Positions 12,001-22,300 of a stretch of 64,000 nt of DNA are shown one piece after another. The stretch covers positions 1,934,070-1,998,069 of the forward strand of contig LSYV01000007.1 of assembly GCA_001584585.1 (NCBI GenBank), in the 5' to 3' direction. Position numbers and translations under genes: made by a program. The notes beneath the pieces are model-generated. The model searched no databases. It saw nothing but the letters and a program-made list of their open reading frames with translations, and was not told the origin of the DNA. The stretch comes from Gonium pectorale. Lineage: Eukaryota > Chlorophyta > Chlorophyceae > Chlamydomonadales > Volvocaceae. Every line of letters starts with the position of its first letter. Position 1 is the first letter of the stretch.

Positions 12001-12692
12001 TCCTGTGCCTGCTGGCGTGGCCTGGCTGGCGTCGGTTCCGAGGGCAACAGCTCGTGTGCGGGCCGACGCTGGGCGGCGGGGAGTTCGCTGCACGTCCCCA
12101 GCAACAGCAGCAGCGAGCGCAGGAGCATGAGTGGCAGGACGGGGCCGGCCGATCCGCGGTTCAGCACGGTGAGGCGCTGGTGACTTCGCCGGCCACTGGC
12201 CTGAGGGTCAGCTCGGCGCTTGTGGTCGCGATGGCGGCACGGCTGTCGGTCCAGCTGCAGGAGCTGTCGGCCCACCAGCTGGCGGACGTGGTGGTAGCGC
12301 TGGTAGCCCTGCGGGTGCCCCTCGGCCGTGACGTCCTGTTGCGACTGCTTGGTGATGTGGAGGCCCGGATGCACCGAGGCGCCGTTGCGGACGTGCGGGA
12401 GCAGGTGGGGCATTGGTCTCTTGGGGCGCAGTCCATGAGCTGGGCGTTGCTGGACGGCGAGCCAGCTGCAGACGGGTTGCTGGGGCTTCGGGTTTTGCGG
12501 GGCGTTGTGCGCCTGGCGGCGACGGACGCGGAAGCCATGCGCCGCGCCCAAGCCCTGATGGCGGCCTGGCGATGGTCACCGGAGGCGTCGAGTGAAAGGG
12601 GCATCGCTAACGCGCAGGGCGGTCGCGTGGACGCGGCGGCGGCGAAGGAGCTCGATCGCCGACTGCACGAAGAAGTCTCGGGAATTCACTAA
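9060..12692 (+). CDS. Octotricopeptide-repeat (OPR) protein
   Basis: A single uninterrupted frame of 1210 codons. From about residue 345, and most clearly between residues 510 and 900, it repeats a roughly 38-residue helical unit of the form ILWALARLRQRPDEPWL, CAWALAAMRYRPGEPWL, LLWALWQLGIAAPGRWL and IAYSLARMRHTPPPGVC. This is the PPPEW-like signature of OPR proteins, which in green algae are nuclear-encoded factors that bind specific organelle transcripts and control their stability, processing or translation. The first 300 residues are low-complexity Gly/Ala/Pro/Arg-rich and could contain an organelle transit peptide, but the exact start is uncertain (other in-frame Met codons follow). I see no C-terminal RAP domain. 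The target RNA and the organelle are unknown. Confidence 0.82.
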   Translation: MLQAECSAPLACLTCGSFMWQCVHRQAGRRRPAGVPTWALGPAGLTGSGGEPPVAGEGCSEPLGKRITGVAWHGASGGARSAYHRSSRQQEDLPPGAGGQQRGALCPAVDIKVRAVQAAACRRIGGAGELLVPLLPAADAGASSVLPERGLARGRSLSGDGDDCNGRRGGTGRAFPGHAPAGASGPADSVPGEAVLPTAGTVEEAESETYRLSRELMPQQQGPSPYPNPGAMPPTPLPRVAWDPGPRDVIPVAMDRANGASTSFSPRQHLRGLLTARSAAATPGGRFRAALRRCGCLDDLEALLDMQREPSRHLSPDADSCGNGDGHEGSGASTAQRPGPLPPAESLSVPSLCAVFSALPRLPEAFTPGGRRRLRTLVSQRLGPLLLARQHELDAAAPAIVLQALAALGPEVLDLQGGHGDLTEALAEAALEACRLPLDAPSSRGLRSRRHLAAHVQAPASPQEREGDPEAAATSSLETPQGVPWDASRWDSPQQGTLYGTQPPRVYGHSARSYSAILWALARLRQRPDEPWLARYTAASVPWLKSFPPRDLATCAWALAAMRYRPGEPWLQALLAAWPCKLPADWAQARAAQDSEPLQAGAASRGMDAGCAQVQDEGPQPLAKSRADAHSLSILLWALWQLGIAAPGRWLDGVLACCASVRPGGSAFPGASCQSLGLIAYSLARMRHTPPPGVCAALMEAAQPLMQRGSSQDLVLLLVGVAHWPLNANGGATGSGAGGRPVPVSADWLRQLCQVLLPRLPSCGAQALVLSLSALAFLGFSPGPAWLEAHEEALRRETIAGRVGGKAAARVTAAWARLRHRPTRKMLERMLKLLLAGAATAPGDVRGGLQREPLSARLFAQGLHGVALLVAALRGDSSDSGTGSAAADGAARAPADPRGGAGSPHGDGNYAMSPLLPNMHVRSLLAASASRLEYGYLDEALLHLRAWRLLRVAPHHQWLATLAVAARAKLRASPAGVLAELLCLLAWPGWRRFRGQQLVCGPTLGGGEFAARPQQQQQRAQEHEWQDGAGRSAVQHGEALVTSPATGLRVSSALVVAMAARLSVQLQELSAHQLADVVVALVALRVPLGRDVLLRLLGDVEARMHRGAVADVREQVGHWSLGAQSMSWALLDGEPAADGLLGLRVLRGVVRLAATDAEAMRRAQALMAAWRWSPEASSERGIANAQGGRVDAAAAKELDRRLHEEVSGIH

Positions 12693-13995
12693 TTTAAGAT
12701 ATGAGCGAGTGTGGGCTGTCTGGAGCCCACCGTGCACACGCTTAGTTGTTTCGCAGGATGTCGGCGTCTTCACATGGCGTAGAGAGTAAGAGCTGCGCTA
12801 TTGAGAGACGATAGGTCGAGGCGGTTACCTTCTTGCCTGATGTGCATTGTGGGACCCGCCGTTTACTTAGGGATGACTTGATGCTTGGATGGTCTCCTGA
12901 ATGGGGTGTAGCCCCAGTGTTACAGGGTTTCCCAGTGTCGGTGTTACTGGAGCACCGAAAAGAGGTGTGACATGCGGCTGGCAGTAGAACATAGGGCTTG
13001 TCCAGCTGGACTACTTGCAAACCTACCGGTATGTGTGGATGGACTTCGTGCACGCTGCCTCAACATTGCAAGGACAGCTTACACGTCTTCAAGGAGTGAG
13101 TTTAGTATCGTCTTGTGTCGGGCCCTCGCATGCGCGCTGCGATAAGGTACCGTAGTACTTGAGGGAGCACCACGCGACGCCCGTACTGACGCACTCCCGG
13201 CTCCCTGTTCCTATGCAGCTTTTCACTCTTTAAAAAGAAATGCTGATGCCTCGCTCCCATCGGTAGGTATACAACCGTAATTAGGGACGCCCAGCATCGC
13301 CATACCAAAAAAATACACGTTGCTTTGCGCCAATGCATGGCCCCGGCCATCCGTACGACCGTGTGCGTTGTTAAGGGTGGCGCCGGTAGTACAACCGTGT
13401 GCGTTCGATTTACGATGGACGACCCGGGCACCAGCCATTCACCGAGGGTGCGCACACACAAGCAAAACTTTGTCCAGCGAGCACGTGATCATGAGCTCCG
13501 ACCCACTCACTCTTCCCTTCTTTTAAGTTCGCGCATGGACCTCTCGTGCAGGGTCGCTCGCAGCCCGCCATGCTGCATGAAGTTCCCTCGCGGCTTTCTC
13601 CGCAGTCACCGACCAGTATGTATTTGCTCGAGCACAGGTTCCGAACGGGCGCTGATGAATGTTCGTCCCACTACTACGTGTAAAAAGGCGTTCAGTCTTA
13701 CTAGTGCCAAGGGACAACGCGATGGCAAGGCCTTGACAGGCGTACGACACCAGCCGGCACCAATCGTGCCGTCGACCGCCACATGCAGGGGCATCGCTCC
13801 CTAACCTGTGCATGATCGCTCCGCAACACGGAAGGAGAAGTCCCAGCACTACGGCGATAGTAAACATAAGGATCAGCCAAGTGTTGTCCCTCTCACTCCC
13901 CTTTCCCCCGCACCCTCATGCCACCACAGTAAACCCGTATCCGCAGACGCACGATTCGCGGTCATTGGAATCTAATATGGCAGAGCTGGAAGCGT
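12693..13995. other. Convergent 3' region of the OPR and glycosyltransferase-like genes
   Basis: There is no supported exon. On the + strand a TGTAA signal is seen near 13679. On the - strand, TGTAA complements lie near 12910 and 13079. The GC content is lower than in the neighbouring genes. Confidence 0.4.
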
Positions 13996-16900
13996 CTACG
14001 GTGGCAAGTGCCCTCGATAACCTAGTGACAGGACGTCTCCGTATTGCGTTTGCGCGCACGCCTGTTGGCTGACGGCGCGGTAGAGGTTGCCGTAGCCCTC
14101 GAGCGTGCGCGCACGGGACCGCCGCATCGCCTCCAGGCCGATGCGGCGCTTCTGCTCGATAAGCTTGTACGACCGCTCCCGATCTACACTAGGCCGACAG
14201 GGTCCAGCGGCAAAATGGGCGCTGAACACACAGCTTGCGAAGGCGGAGAAACACGCAGTGACCGGGACTAAGGACAGGTCCACAACGCCAACCAATGGCA
14301 TGCGCCCCCCCCCATGCCAGAGCAGATGGATCCGTGTCATTTGCGCAGGTTGTGGGGGGAGAAGAAGACACCATGTCGTCACTCAACACGTGTCCGCGCC
14401 CGCAACGTTGCTCACCTTTGATGAAGTCGTGCAAGTCCTGCCAGCTGTCGTACATGATGTGCGAGTCGATGTAGTCTTGGTGATACCAGTCAAAATAGTT
14501 GACCCAGTCCTTGTGGTCCGCTATAAGGCCCCTGCGTGCGTGTGCCGCCCGAGGAGGAATCCAGGCACGACATGTGAGACAGCAGGGTGAGCAGTCTACA
14601 AGGGAGCACCGCCGTGACACGACCCACCTGCAGCAGAACACCATCATGGTATCGTTGAACTGCTGCAGCAGAGAAAAGAAGAAAGTCGGGCTGGGAATAA
14701 TGAAGACCGCCCCCGCCGACAGGCCCTCGTACATCTTCATTACTGAGGTCTGCGTGTGGCAAGCGGGGGCTCATGAGTTGGCGTCAAGGTTTCTGTCCAG
14801 CAAGGAGGAGACGTGCAGGTACTGGGTGCCATAGGAGTATGTTAGCGGCTCACTGCGGTGGCACTCGCAATGCGCCAAATGTCCAGGGTGGTCCGGGGCA
14901 CCACGCCCTTAGCGAGCGTGCTAGGCTGCGCGTGATATCAGCATTAGAGACTCCTGACATGCCCCGCCATACGCGCTCCAGGCCAGACGCACTCCGGCGC
15001 ACGCACGTCACGGAGCTGCCCCCCGAGCCGAAAGCCTTCATGCGGTTGCAAGCTGCATACCGCATACCGGGATCAGGCGTTTGGCCACGCACGCGCTGCG
15101 GTCTGCTAACTTGCCCCTCCCGGCCCCGTAGCACGGACCCGGGCAAGACGCCAGTTTCTGGTTGCAGCGTGTGTCGTGAGGAGCTTCATTTCGGTGCCGA
15201 CAATGTCGCCCTACCTGGTAAGGAACCGTAATCACGCCGCGATGCATGGCCAGAACGGTGGGCCCCCCGTAGTGCTGCCGGTACATCCGCACATAGGCGG
15301 CCAGGTTCTGGTCCTGGATCCACGGCGCGATGAACGTGTTCTCTAGGTGCGTGGGCCCCGATGGCTGCACCAGCGCCACGCGCGAGCGCTCCGGGGTCAG
15401 CAGTTTGGTGGGCGGCAGCAGGCAGATGCCCACTGGCCGCAGCAGCAGGAGCCGATCCTTGGGGAGCTGGATTCCCCGCCTGCGGGGCAACCGTGGGCGG
15501 AGCCATTGGAAGCTAGCGCGGTGCGCAGCCCAAGCATGCGGCCAATCAAGATGGCACGTTGTGAGAGGTAGGAACCGACTGCATGTGCAAACCAGCTGCG
15601 TGACGGCCGGGTGGCTGCAGGGCGTCTGTCGTAAGGATAGAGGCACGAGTGCGGTACGCAAGTCCAATCCTGTTGGATGTACTGCAATATCGCGTAGTGC
15701 CCATCCGCTGAAGACTGTCGGCGTGGGGAGCCGCTTACTTTGTGATCCAGAGGTCCTCGTAGGGGTTGTTGACGACCCACCAAACGTGGGGCATTTTAGC
15801 GGCCTCCGACATAATTGTTATGTACGCATCCTGGTCGCCTGCCTGGATCCCGTAGTCAAAGCGGTTTGTGATCTGGGGACCAGGGCCATCAGCACCCTGG
15901 CAGCTCAGTAAGGAAGGAAAAGGGTGGGATTCCCGAAGCCTGCCGTGTGCCAATCCTTTGGCGCCCGGAGCGCGCCGCCTTTCCAGAAGCCACCGACGCA
16001 ACAGGGGCCATCAGGTCGCGCCCATACTTCAGCCCAGCAGCTGCAGGTGATGCGGCAGATGTAGCTCATGTAGCATAGCGGTCTGTGAAGGACTCTGAAC
16101 TCCATGTTTGAGGTGGGCCCGACTATCATGCGGCTGCGTGTCATGCCTGCCAGTGGCCCACCCTACGTTGTCCCCGACCCCCACGCTGTCCATGTGCACC
16201 AGCACTCCAGCACCAGAAGACCCCACAACCAAGCTAATCACACGGAGGTGCACCGTGCTCGCGGACCTGGAGGATGAGGGGTGTTGTGCAGCCCCCCTGA
16301 AGCAACGGCCTCGCGTCCGGGATGGTATCACTGAAGACCAAGATGTCCGCTATGTGGCACAGCATGTGCCCCAGGTCCTGCCAGATCGCCGCTGCAACTG
16401 TGGTGTTAACACCGTACGTCTGAAACCTGTATGCATATGGGTGACACACAATCACGCACCATGCCACGCNNNNNNNNNNNNNNNNNNNNNNNNNNNNNNN
16501 NNNNNNNNNNNNNNNNNNNNNNNNNNNNNNNNNNNNNNNNNNNNNNNNNNNNNNNNNNNNNNNNNNNNNNNNNNNNNNNNNNNNNNNNNNNNNNNNNNNN
16601 NNNNNNNNNNNNNNNNNNNNNNNNNNNNNNNNNNNNNNNNNNNNNNNNNNNNNNNNNNNNNNNNNNNNNNNNNNNNNNNNNNNNNNNNNNNNNNNNNNNN
16701 NNNNNNNNNNNNNNNNNNNNNNNNNNNNNNNNNNNNNNNNNNNNNNNNNNNNNNNNNNNNNNNNNNNNNNNNNNNNNNNNNNNNNNNNNNNNNNNNNNNN
16801 NNNNNNNNNNNNNNNNNNNNNNNNNNNNNNNNNNNNNNNNNNNNNNNNNNNNNNNNNNNNNNNNNNNNNNNNNNNNNNNNNNNNNNNNNNNNNNNNNNNN

Positions 16901-17763
16901 NNNNNNNNNNNNNNNNNNNNNNNNNNNNNNNNNNNNNNNNNNNNNNNNNNNNNNNNNNNNNNNNNNNNNNNNNNNNNNNNNNNNNNNNNNNNNNNNNNNN
17001 NNNNNNNNNNNNNNNNNNNNNNNNNNNNNNNNNNNNNNNNNNNNNNNNNNNNNNNNNNNNNNNNNNNNNNNNNNNNNNNNNNNNNNNNNNNNNNNNNNNN
17101 NNNNNNNNNNNNNNNNNNNNNNNNNNNNNNNNNNNNNNNNNNNNNNNNNNNNNNNNNNNNNNNNNNNNNNNNNNNNNNNNNNNNNNNNNNNNNNNNNNNN
17201 NNNNNNNNNNNNNNNNNNNNNNNNNNNNNNNNNNNNNNNNNNNNNNNNNNNNNNNNNNNNNNNNNNNNNNNNNNNNNNNNNNNNNNNNNNNNNNNNNNNN
17301 NNNNNNNNNNNNNNNNNNNNNNNNNNNNNNNNNNNNNNNNNNNNNNNNNNNNNNNNNNNNNNNNNNNNNNNNNNNCGGGCGGGGGGGGGGGACCCGCAGC
17401 AACCGTCCACACAGGCAGCACTTACATGCCGGGATTGATGCGTGTCCATGGGGCTTGCAGATGATTCGCAATGGCAATCCAGTCCCAAAGCGTCCCGCTG
17501 TGCCGCGTGAAGTAGGCTATCCGCAGGGGCTGTCCCGACCGGCACGCCGAGCTGCATAATCAAAAAAGCTTATTCGGTATATAGAAACTCTATAACTGCG
17601 GCCCGGCCCTGCAGCAGCCTTGCCTTGCGTCAAAACGGGGACTGAAGCGCACCCAGTCTTGAACAGAGCCATACATATAGCGCAGCGCTGTTTCATTGTA
17701 GTCGGCACTGATGAGAGCCGCTAGAAGCAGGCAGGAAAGGGCTGTGCGAAGAAACGTCACCAT
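13996..17763 (-). CDS. Secreted glycosyltransferase-like protein (interrupted by gap)
   Basis: Exons that join in phase are 17763-17624, 17551-17426, [gap 17375-16470], one ending with an exon near 16420-16280, then 15872-15739, 15479-15215, 14749-14628, 14531-14416 and 14183-13996. The N-terminus is a clear signal peptide or signal anchor (MVTFLRTALSCLLLAALISA). Later exons contain WVVNNPYEDLW, VALVQPSGPTHLENTFIAPW, then KMYEGLSAGAVFIIPSP, DWVNYFDWYHQDY and MYDSWQDLHDFI, and the end is RIGLEAMRRSRARTLEGY. The K-YE-L-AGA-x-I-P pattern followed by a conserved Trp/Tyr-rich tail recalls the nucleotide-sugar side of GT-B or exostosin-like glycosyltransferases, but I cannot assign a family. The stop codon is at 13996-13998. 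At least one exon is lost in the gap, and the first intron appears to use a GC donor. Confidence 0.55.
16470..17375. other. Assembly gap (906 N)
   Basis: A run of N inside the glycosyltransferase-like gene. The downstream exon boundary and one or more exons of that gene are missing. Confidence 0.99.
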
Positions 17764-19371
17764 GTTGGCAGGTTCTGTAGAACAGCTACTCACAGCAAAT
17801 TGGCAATAGTGACACTACTGATAGTACTGAACACGAGACACACGAGACAATGACTGCGTGTCGGTTAGTCGCACGATGAAATCCATCCGCGAATTTCGGC
17901 ATGAGTTTCGGCATGAATACTCTGCACAGCTGCACAGCTTGCATGTGGGTAAATCCATGATTATGCAACAGCATCCAAGCTGGGAAGGAGCCGGCCCGAT
18001 GATGGCTACTGCTGCCGATGACAGCTACTGCGGCCGGTTCGGGTGTGCCATGCTTGGGACATGACAACTTGACAATATGACAGTATATCATGTCGGTGTT
18101 GGTAGATGGGTGAAGGCGTGTCGTAACTGGGCCGAAACCCGGTGGGCGGCCAAAACGGCTGTGACATCCAAGGGCTTCTAGCTGCAGCGGCGGGGCATTG
18201 TCTTCAGAACGTTCGGAACGGTTGAATGCCAAGCCTCTCGCTCGCGGTCGTATCCTCCCTAAGAGTTTATCATCTGCAGAGTCTGCAGCAGACGGTACCA
18301 CGAGAATTGTGGGATAGCGGTTAAGCGGTAGCGGCTAAGGGTAAGCAATGTAGGTGCGCAGTGGTGCGCAGCCGTCGTGTGCTCACATGAGCAGTTAGAG
18401 CAGTTTCAAAGCTTCATGGACGTCTTGCCGTCCGTTACCGTCGTGCACACGCCTTGCACTTCGCCAAATCTAGTAGTATCCAGGTCCCACACGTGGCAGC
18501 GCCTCTCATCGCTAATCCATCTATCGTGGAAAGGCCCCACAGCACCAATCACGGCCACAGCGCATTCCCAATCCAGTCAATCGACTTCCCGTCAAGCCGT
18601 TATCCTCGATCCACCTACCCAAACCCCGCCGAATCCCACATCCAGCTAACCCCCCCTTCCGTCTTGACACCTCCGTGAGCGACCCCAATCCAAATTTCTT
18701 TTACGCCTTCGAAGCGGTGGGAGAGGGTCGGGGCCCCGTACGCTGTGGGTGCCGCCTGTGAGTCCCGGTGGGCGACCACCCTGCTGTGCGGAGTGCTGAC
18801 ACGACGTGGCTTGGGAGGGAAGGCGGGGCCCCTGGAATCGCTCCGTGCTTGTCTCCGCCCGAACATGCCCCAGCAGCATGCACATGCTGTCAGCGGGTGC
18901 CTGTAAAACTCCTGCGCACACCTTACACGTCATCGCAGAATGGACCGCGGACAGGGGCGCGAACAGAAGGGTCGACTTTTGTCAGTTTTGGTGCACACAC
19001 TGCACAACTATCTACAGTTCAAGCCCACCGACAGGTAGGTAGGTCTATCTTCTTACATAGGACAGGTTGATAAGCACGCCGCGACGAGGCTACAGGTCCC
19101 ACCAGTCAAGTTATGTAGCGACACAGAGCAAATCTGGCTTCGTTATAAGGTACATGTGTTGTGATTGTTGTTTTTGGCAAGTCCGGGCATGTACGGTCCC
19201 GTGCATCCCGTGCATCCCATGTGAGCAGCCGCCGGGCCATGGGGCTGCACCAAAGTAGAGCTCGCATATTACAATTCCAGAAGCCTAGCGCCTTATGTTT
19301 GACAAAGATCGACTGTTGCACTGTAGTAAGTGAGGCCAACTACTACGAGGCATTTCGACGCGATCGGCACA
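17764..19371. promoter_or_regulatory. Divergent upstream region, glycosyltransferase-like / ammonium transporter
   Basis: These 1.6 kb separate two divergent start codons. I see no coding exon. A short direct repeat (cggcatgag/tttcggcatgaat) lies near 17897-17920. Any nitrogen-responsive elements for the transporter would be expected here, but none can be assigned by eye. Confidence 0.4.
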
Positions 19372-22300
19372 ATGAGCGCCGACTTGGTGACGGGATGTTC
19401 CCCGGAGCAATTTGCCGAGGTCCTTACGGTCCTTAAGGGCGACAGGGACGCTGCGGCGACTTTATGCAACGTCTTTGCCACACGCAGCAGGACAGAAGAG
19501 GTGGCATTCGGCTTGAACACGGTCTTCACGGTGCTCAGCGGCGCCCTCGTCTTCATCATGGTATGGCGTCTAAAAGTCGACGGGCGAAACGTGCTCAAAG
19601 AGGGCGTCACTCTATCGAGAGCATTATAACAATTCGGCCCTCCTTCAACTTGCCTTGCCGCGGGCACGCACAACACGAGCTAGCCTGACGGCGCCAAACC
19701 CCCGTGTGTGTCCCTATGTCAAACTGAAAATGTCCTGGTTGCCAACCCTTCATAAATGAAGTCCCCTTCGTGGGAATCAACTTGGCTCCTTCCCGACCCC
19801 ACCAATATGCCCGCAGCATGGTGGCTTCGCCATGCTTGAAGCAGGTGCAATTCGCAGCAAAAACGCAATGAACATCCTCCTACAGACCGTCCTAGACGGG
19901 GCTGCCAGCGCCATCATGTGGTATCTGGTGGGCTTCGGCTTCGCGTACGGCGAGGGAGACCACCCCAACGGCTTCGTGAGTACCGCAGCTGGACAGGGCG
20001 CGGCCTCGACTTAATGACGGGCGGGAAGGGACTAAGACCTGCTATGGGTAGGACCAATGGGAAGCGGAGCGTGCAGCAGGGCTTAGGAATGGGACCGGGT
20101 CCCCTGGCTACAAGAGTTGAAACACATCTCAGGGGTTGGCTGACTGGGGCTGCAGTGCACCACGCTGGGCAGTGCAGGCCTTGGCATGTGGGTCTTGCGC
20201 CAACACAGCACACACGTCCGAGTTCACACACGGGATATTCCTGCAGTTGCCGTGGCATGTCGGGGACAAGGTTGCCTTGCCTCAGGACCCGAGGCTGTTT
20301 CAACGCGCGTGTTCGCATGGTACGACGATCTGGGCACTCCAGAAGGCAGATGCCAGCTTGTGCCCGCCCGACCCATGTTGCAAGACCTAACCCTGCACCG
20401 TCCCTGAATCCGCGGCGCCATGGACTATGCCACGGACGCGCCAACAGATTGGCGACGCCCTGTTTGCGCTGGCCCGCTACTCGTCGCACCACACCGGCAC
20501 GGGCATAGGCAACTGGACCAACTGGTTCTTCCAGTGGGCCTTCTGCGCAACGGCCGCCACCAGTGAGTAGCGCGCTGCCGCGCACCACCCAATCTGGCCT
20601 GTACTGGCGCTGCAGCGGCGTGCTGCGGTTGTTGCCTGGTGGGGCCTACTTCGCTGCTTCAGGGCTCCACCAGACAGCCCTCGGCACATGCCGCTGAGTG
20701 GCGACCGTACAGCTACCCGCTGGGGACCGCACGACAGCTCCGTCCTGTCCAGGCTGCGGCGGTGCACACGTGGGGTCGGCACGGAGCCGGTAACAGTCCT
20801 TGACACCCTGCCCTCCCCTCAACGCCCCGCCCTCCTCTGACAGTTCCGGCCGGTGCTGTGGCGGAGCGCTTTAACTTCAACGCCTACCTGGGTGGGTCTG
20901 TGGGCGGACGGGGTGGCAAGGCGTCTGGCATTGCTACCTAGAGAGGGAGGGGCGCCAAACGCCGGCTCCGTGGACACTCCCTTGCGATAGTGGAGGCCAT
21001 GTGTCGTGGTGGCGCCCAAGAGACATGGGAAGTATGCATTCCGCCCAACCCGGCTGTCAGGCTTTCCACATGCGGTCTGCCCAACCGTGCCGCAGCTAAG
21101 TTGACAAATGAGGGAACGAAGCGCCAGCCCTGGTCCGGGTGCCATCAGGCGATATTTGAAGCACTTCAGCTTCCCATCAACCAGAGACTCGCCCCGCGGT
21201 GCCATCTGCTCGCCGGCTGCCTTCCGCAATCCGCTCAGCTCGCCCGCGGGCGCTTCACTCCATGGCCCGTCTCTCGCGGCCTCAGCCCTCCGTCTCTGCC
21301 GCCTCCCAGCGGTGGCTTGGCCGCCAGCACCACCACTGAGACCATTTGTACCCCCCCCCCCCGCTGCAGGCTACTCGCTGTTCCTGGGTGGGCTGGTGTA
21401 CCCAGTGGTGGTCCACTGGGTGTGGAGCCCCGTGGGCTGGCTGGGGTATGCCAACCGGCGGCCGCTGCTGGGGACCGGCATGATTGACTTTGCCGGCTCC
21501 GGTGTGGTGCACATGGTCGGCGGACTGGCGGGTGGGTCGGCGGCCAACCGGGGCCGTCGTCGGCGCGTGTGTTGGATCGGGGACAGGAGCCGTCCTGAGA
21601 GGGGCCGGCTGGAGATCACTTGCTGCGGTCTGTGATTGGTAATGCGTCCTGGGTCGCCGAAGGGCACCTGCGCATCCTGTTGTGGCGAGGCGGGCGTGTA
21701 GCGCGTCTGTGCAGTCGGGTGTCGGGGCCGCTGGGCGTGATGTGTCGGGCGTGGGTGCCACTGGGTGCCACTGGGTGCCACTGGGTGCCACTGGGTGCCC
21801 GGTGCAGTCTGCAGCCGCGGCTCTACTGCGCAGAGCACCAGCTCTCCACGCCGCCCCCGCTCGTGACGACCCGTCCGGCACACCCTGACCCGCATGCAGG
21901 CCTGACGGGCGCGGCCATGGTGGGTCCTCGACTGGGTCGCTTCGACATGGACGGCCGGCCGGTGCCCATGCCGGGCCACAGCGCCATCCTTGTGGTGCTG
22001 GGGACGGTGCTGCTGTGGTTCGGCTGGTGAGGCCGGGCGGGGTGGACACGGCCAGGGCGCAAGAGCCGCTGCAGCGAGAGCGGCGCCGTGGCGTTGCGAG
22101 GTCGTTGTGCCGTGCGTGCTGTGCCATCTGGGCGAATTGATTCGAATCTTTGTTACACAACCCTTGCAACGCTGACTCTAGACGACGCCACCGTGGCCAA
22201 TGGGTGTTGTTGGTCTAACGGGACCACGAGTGCCTCACCTGTCCGCTACATTGTTTGCAATTAGGTGGACCCTGCGACTGCCTGCACCCTTGATCGTTTG

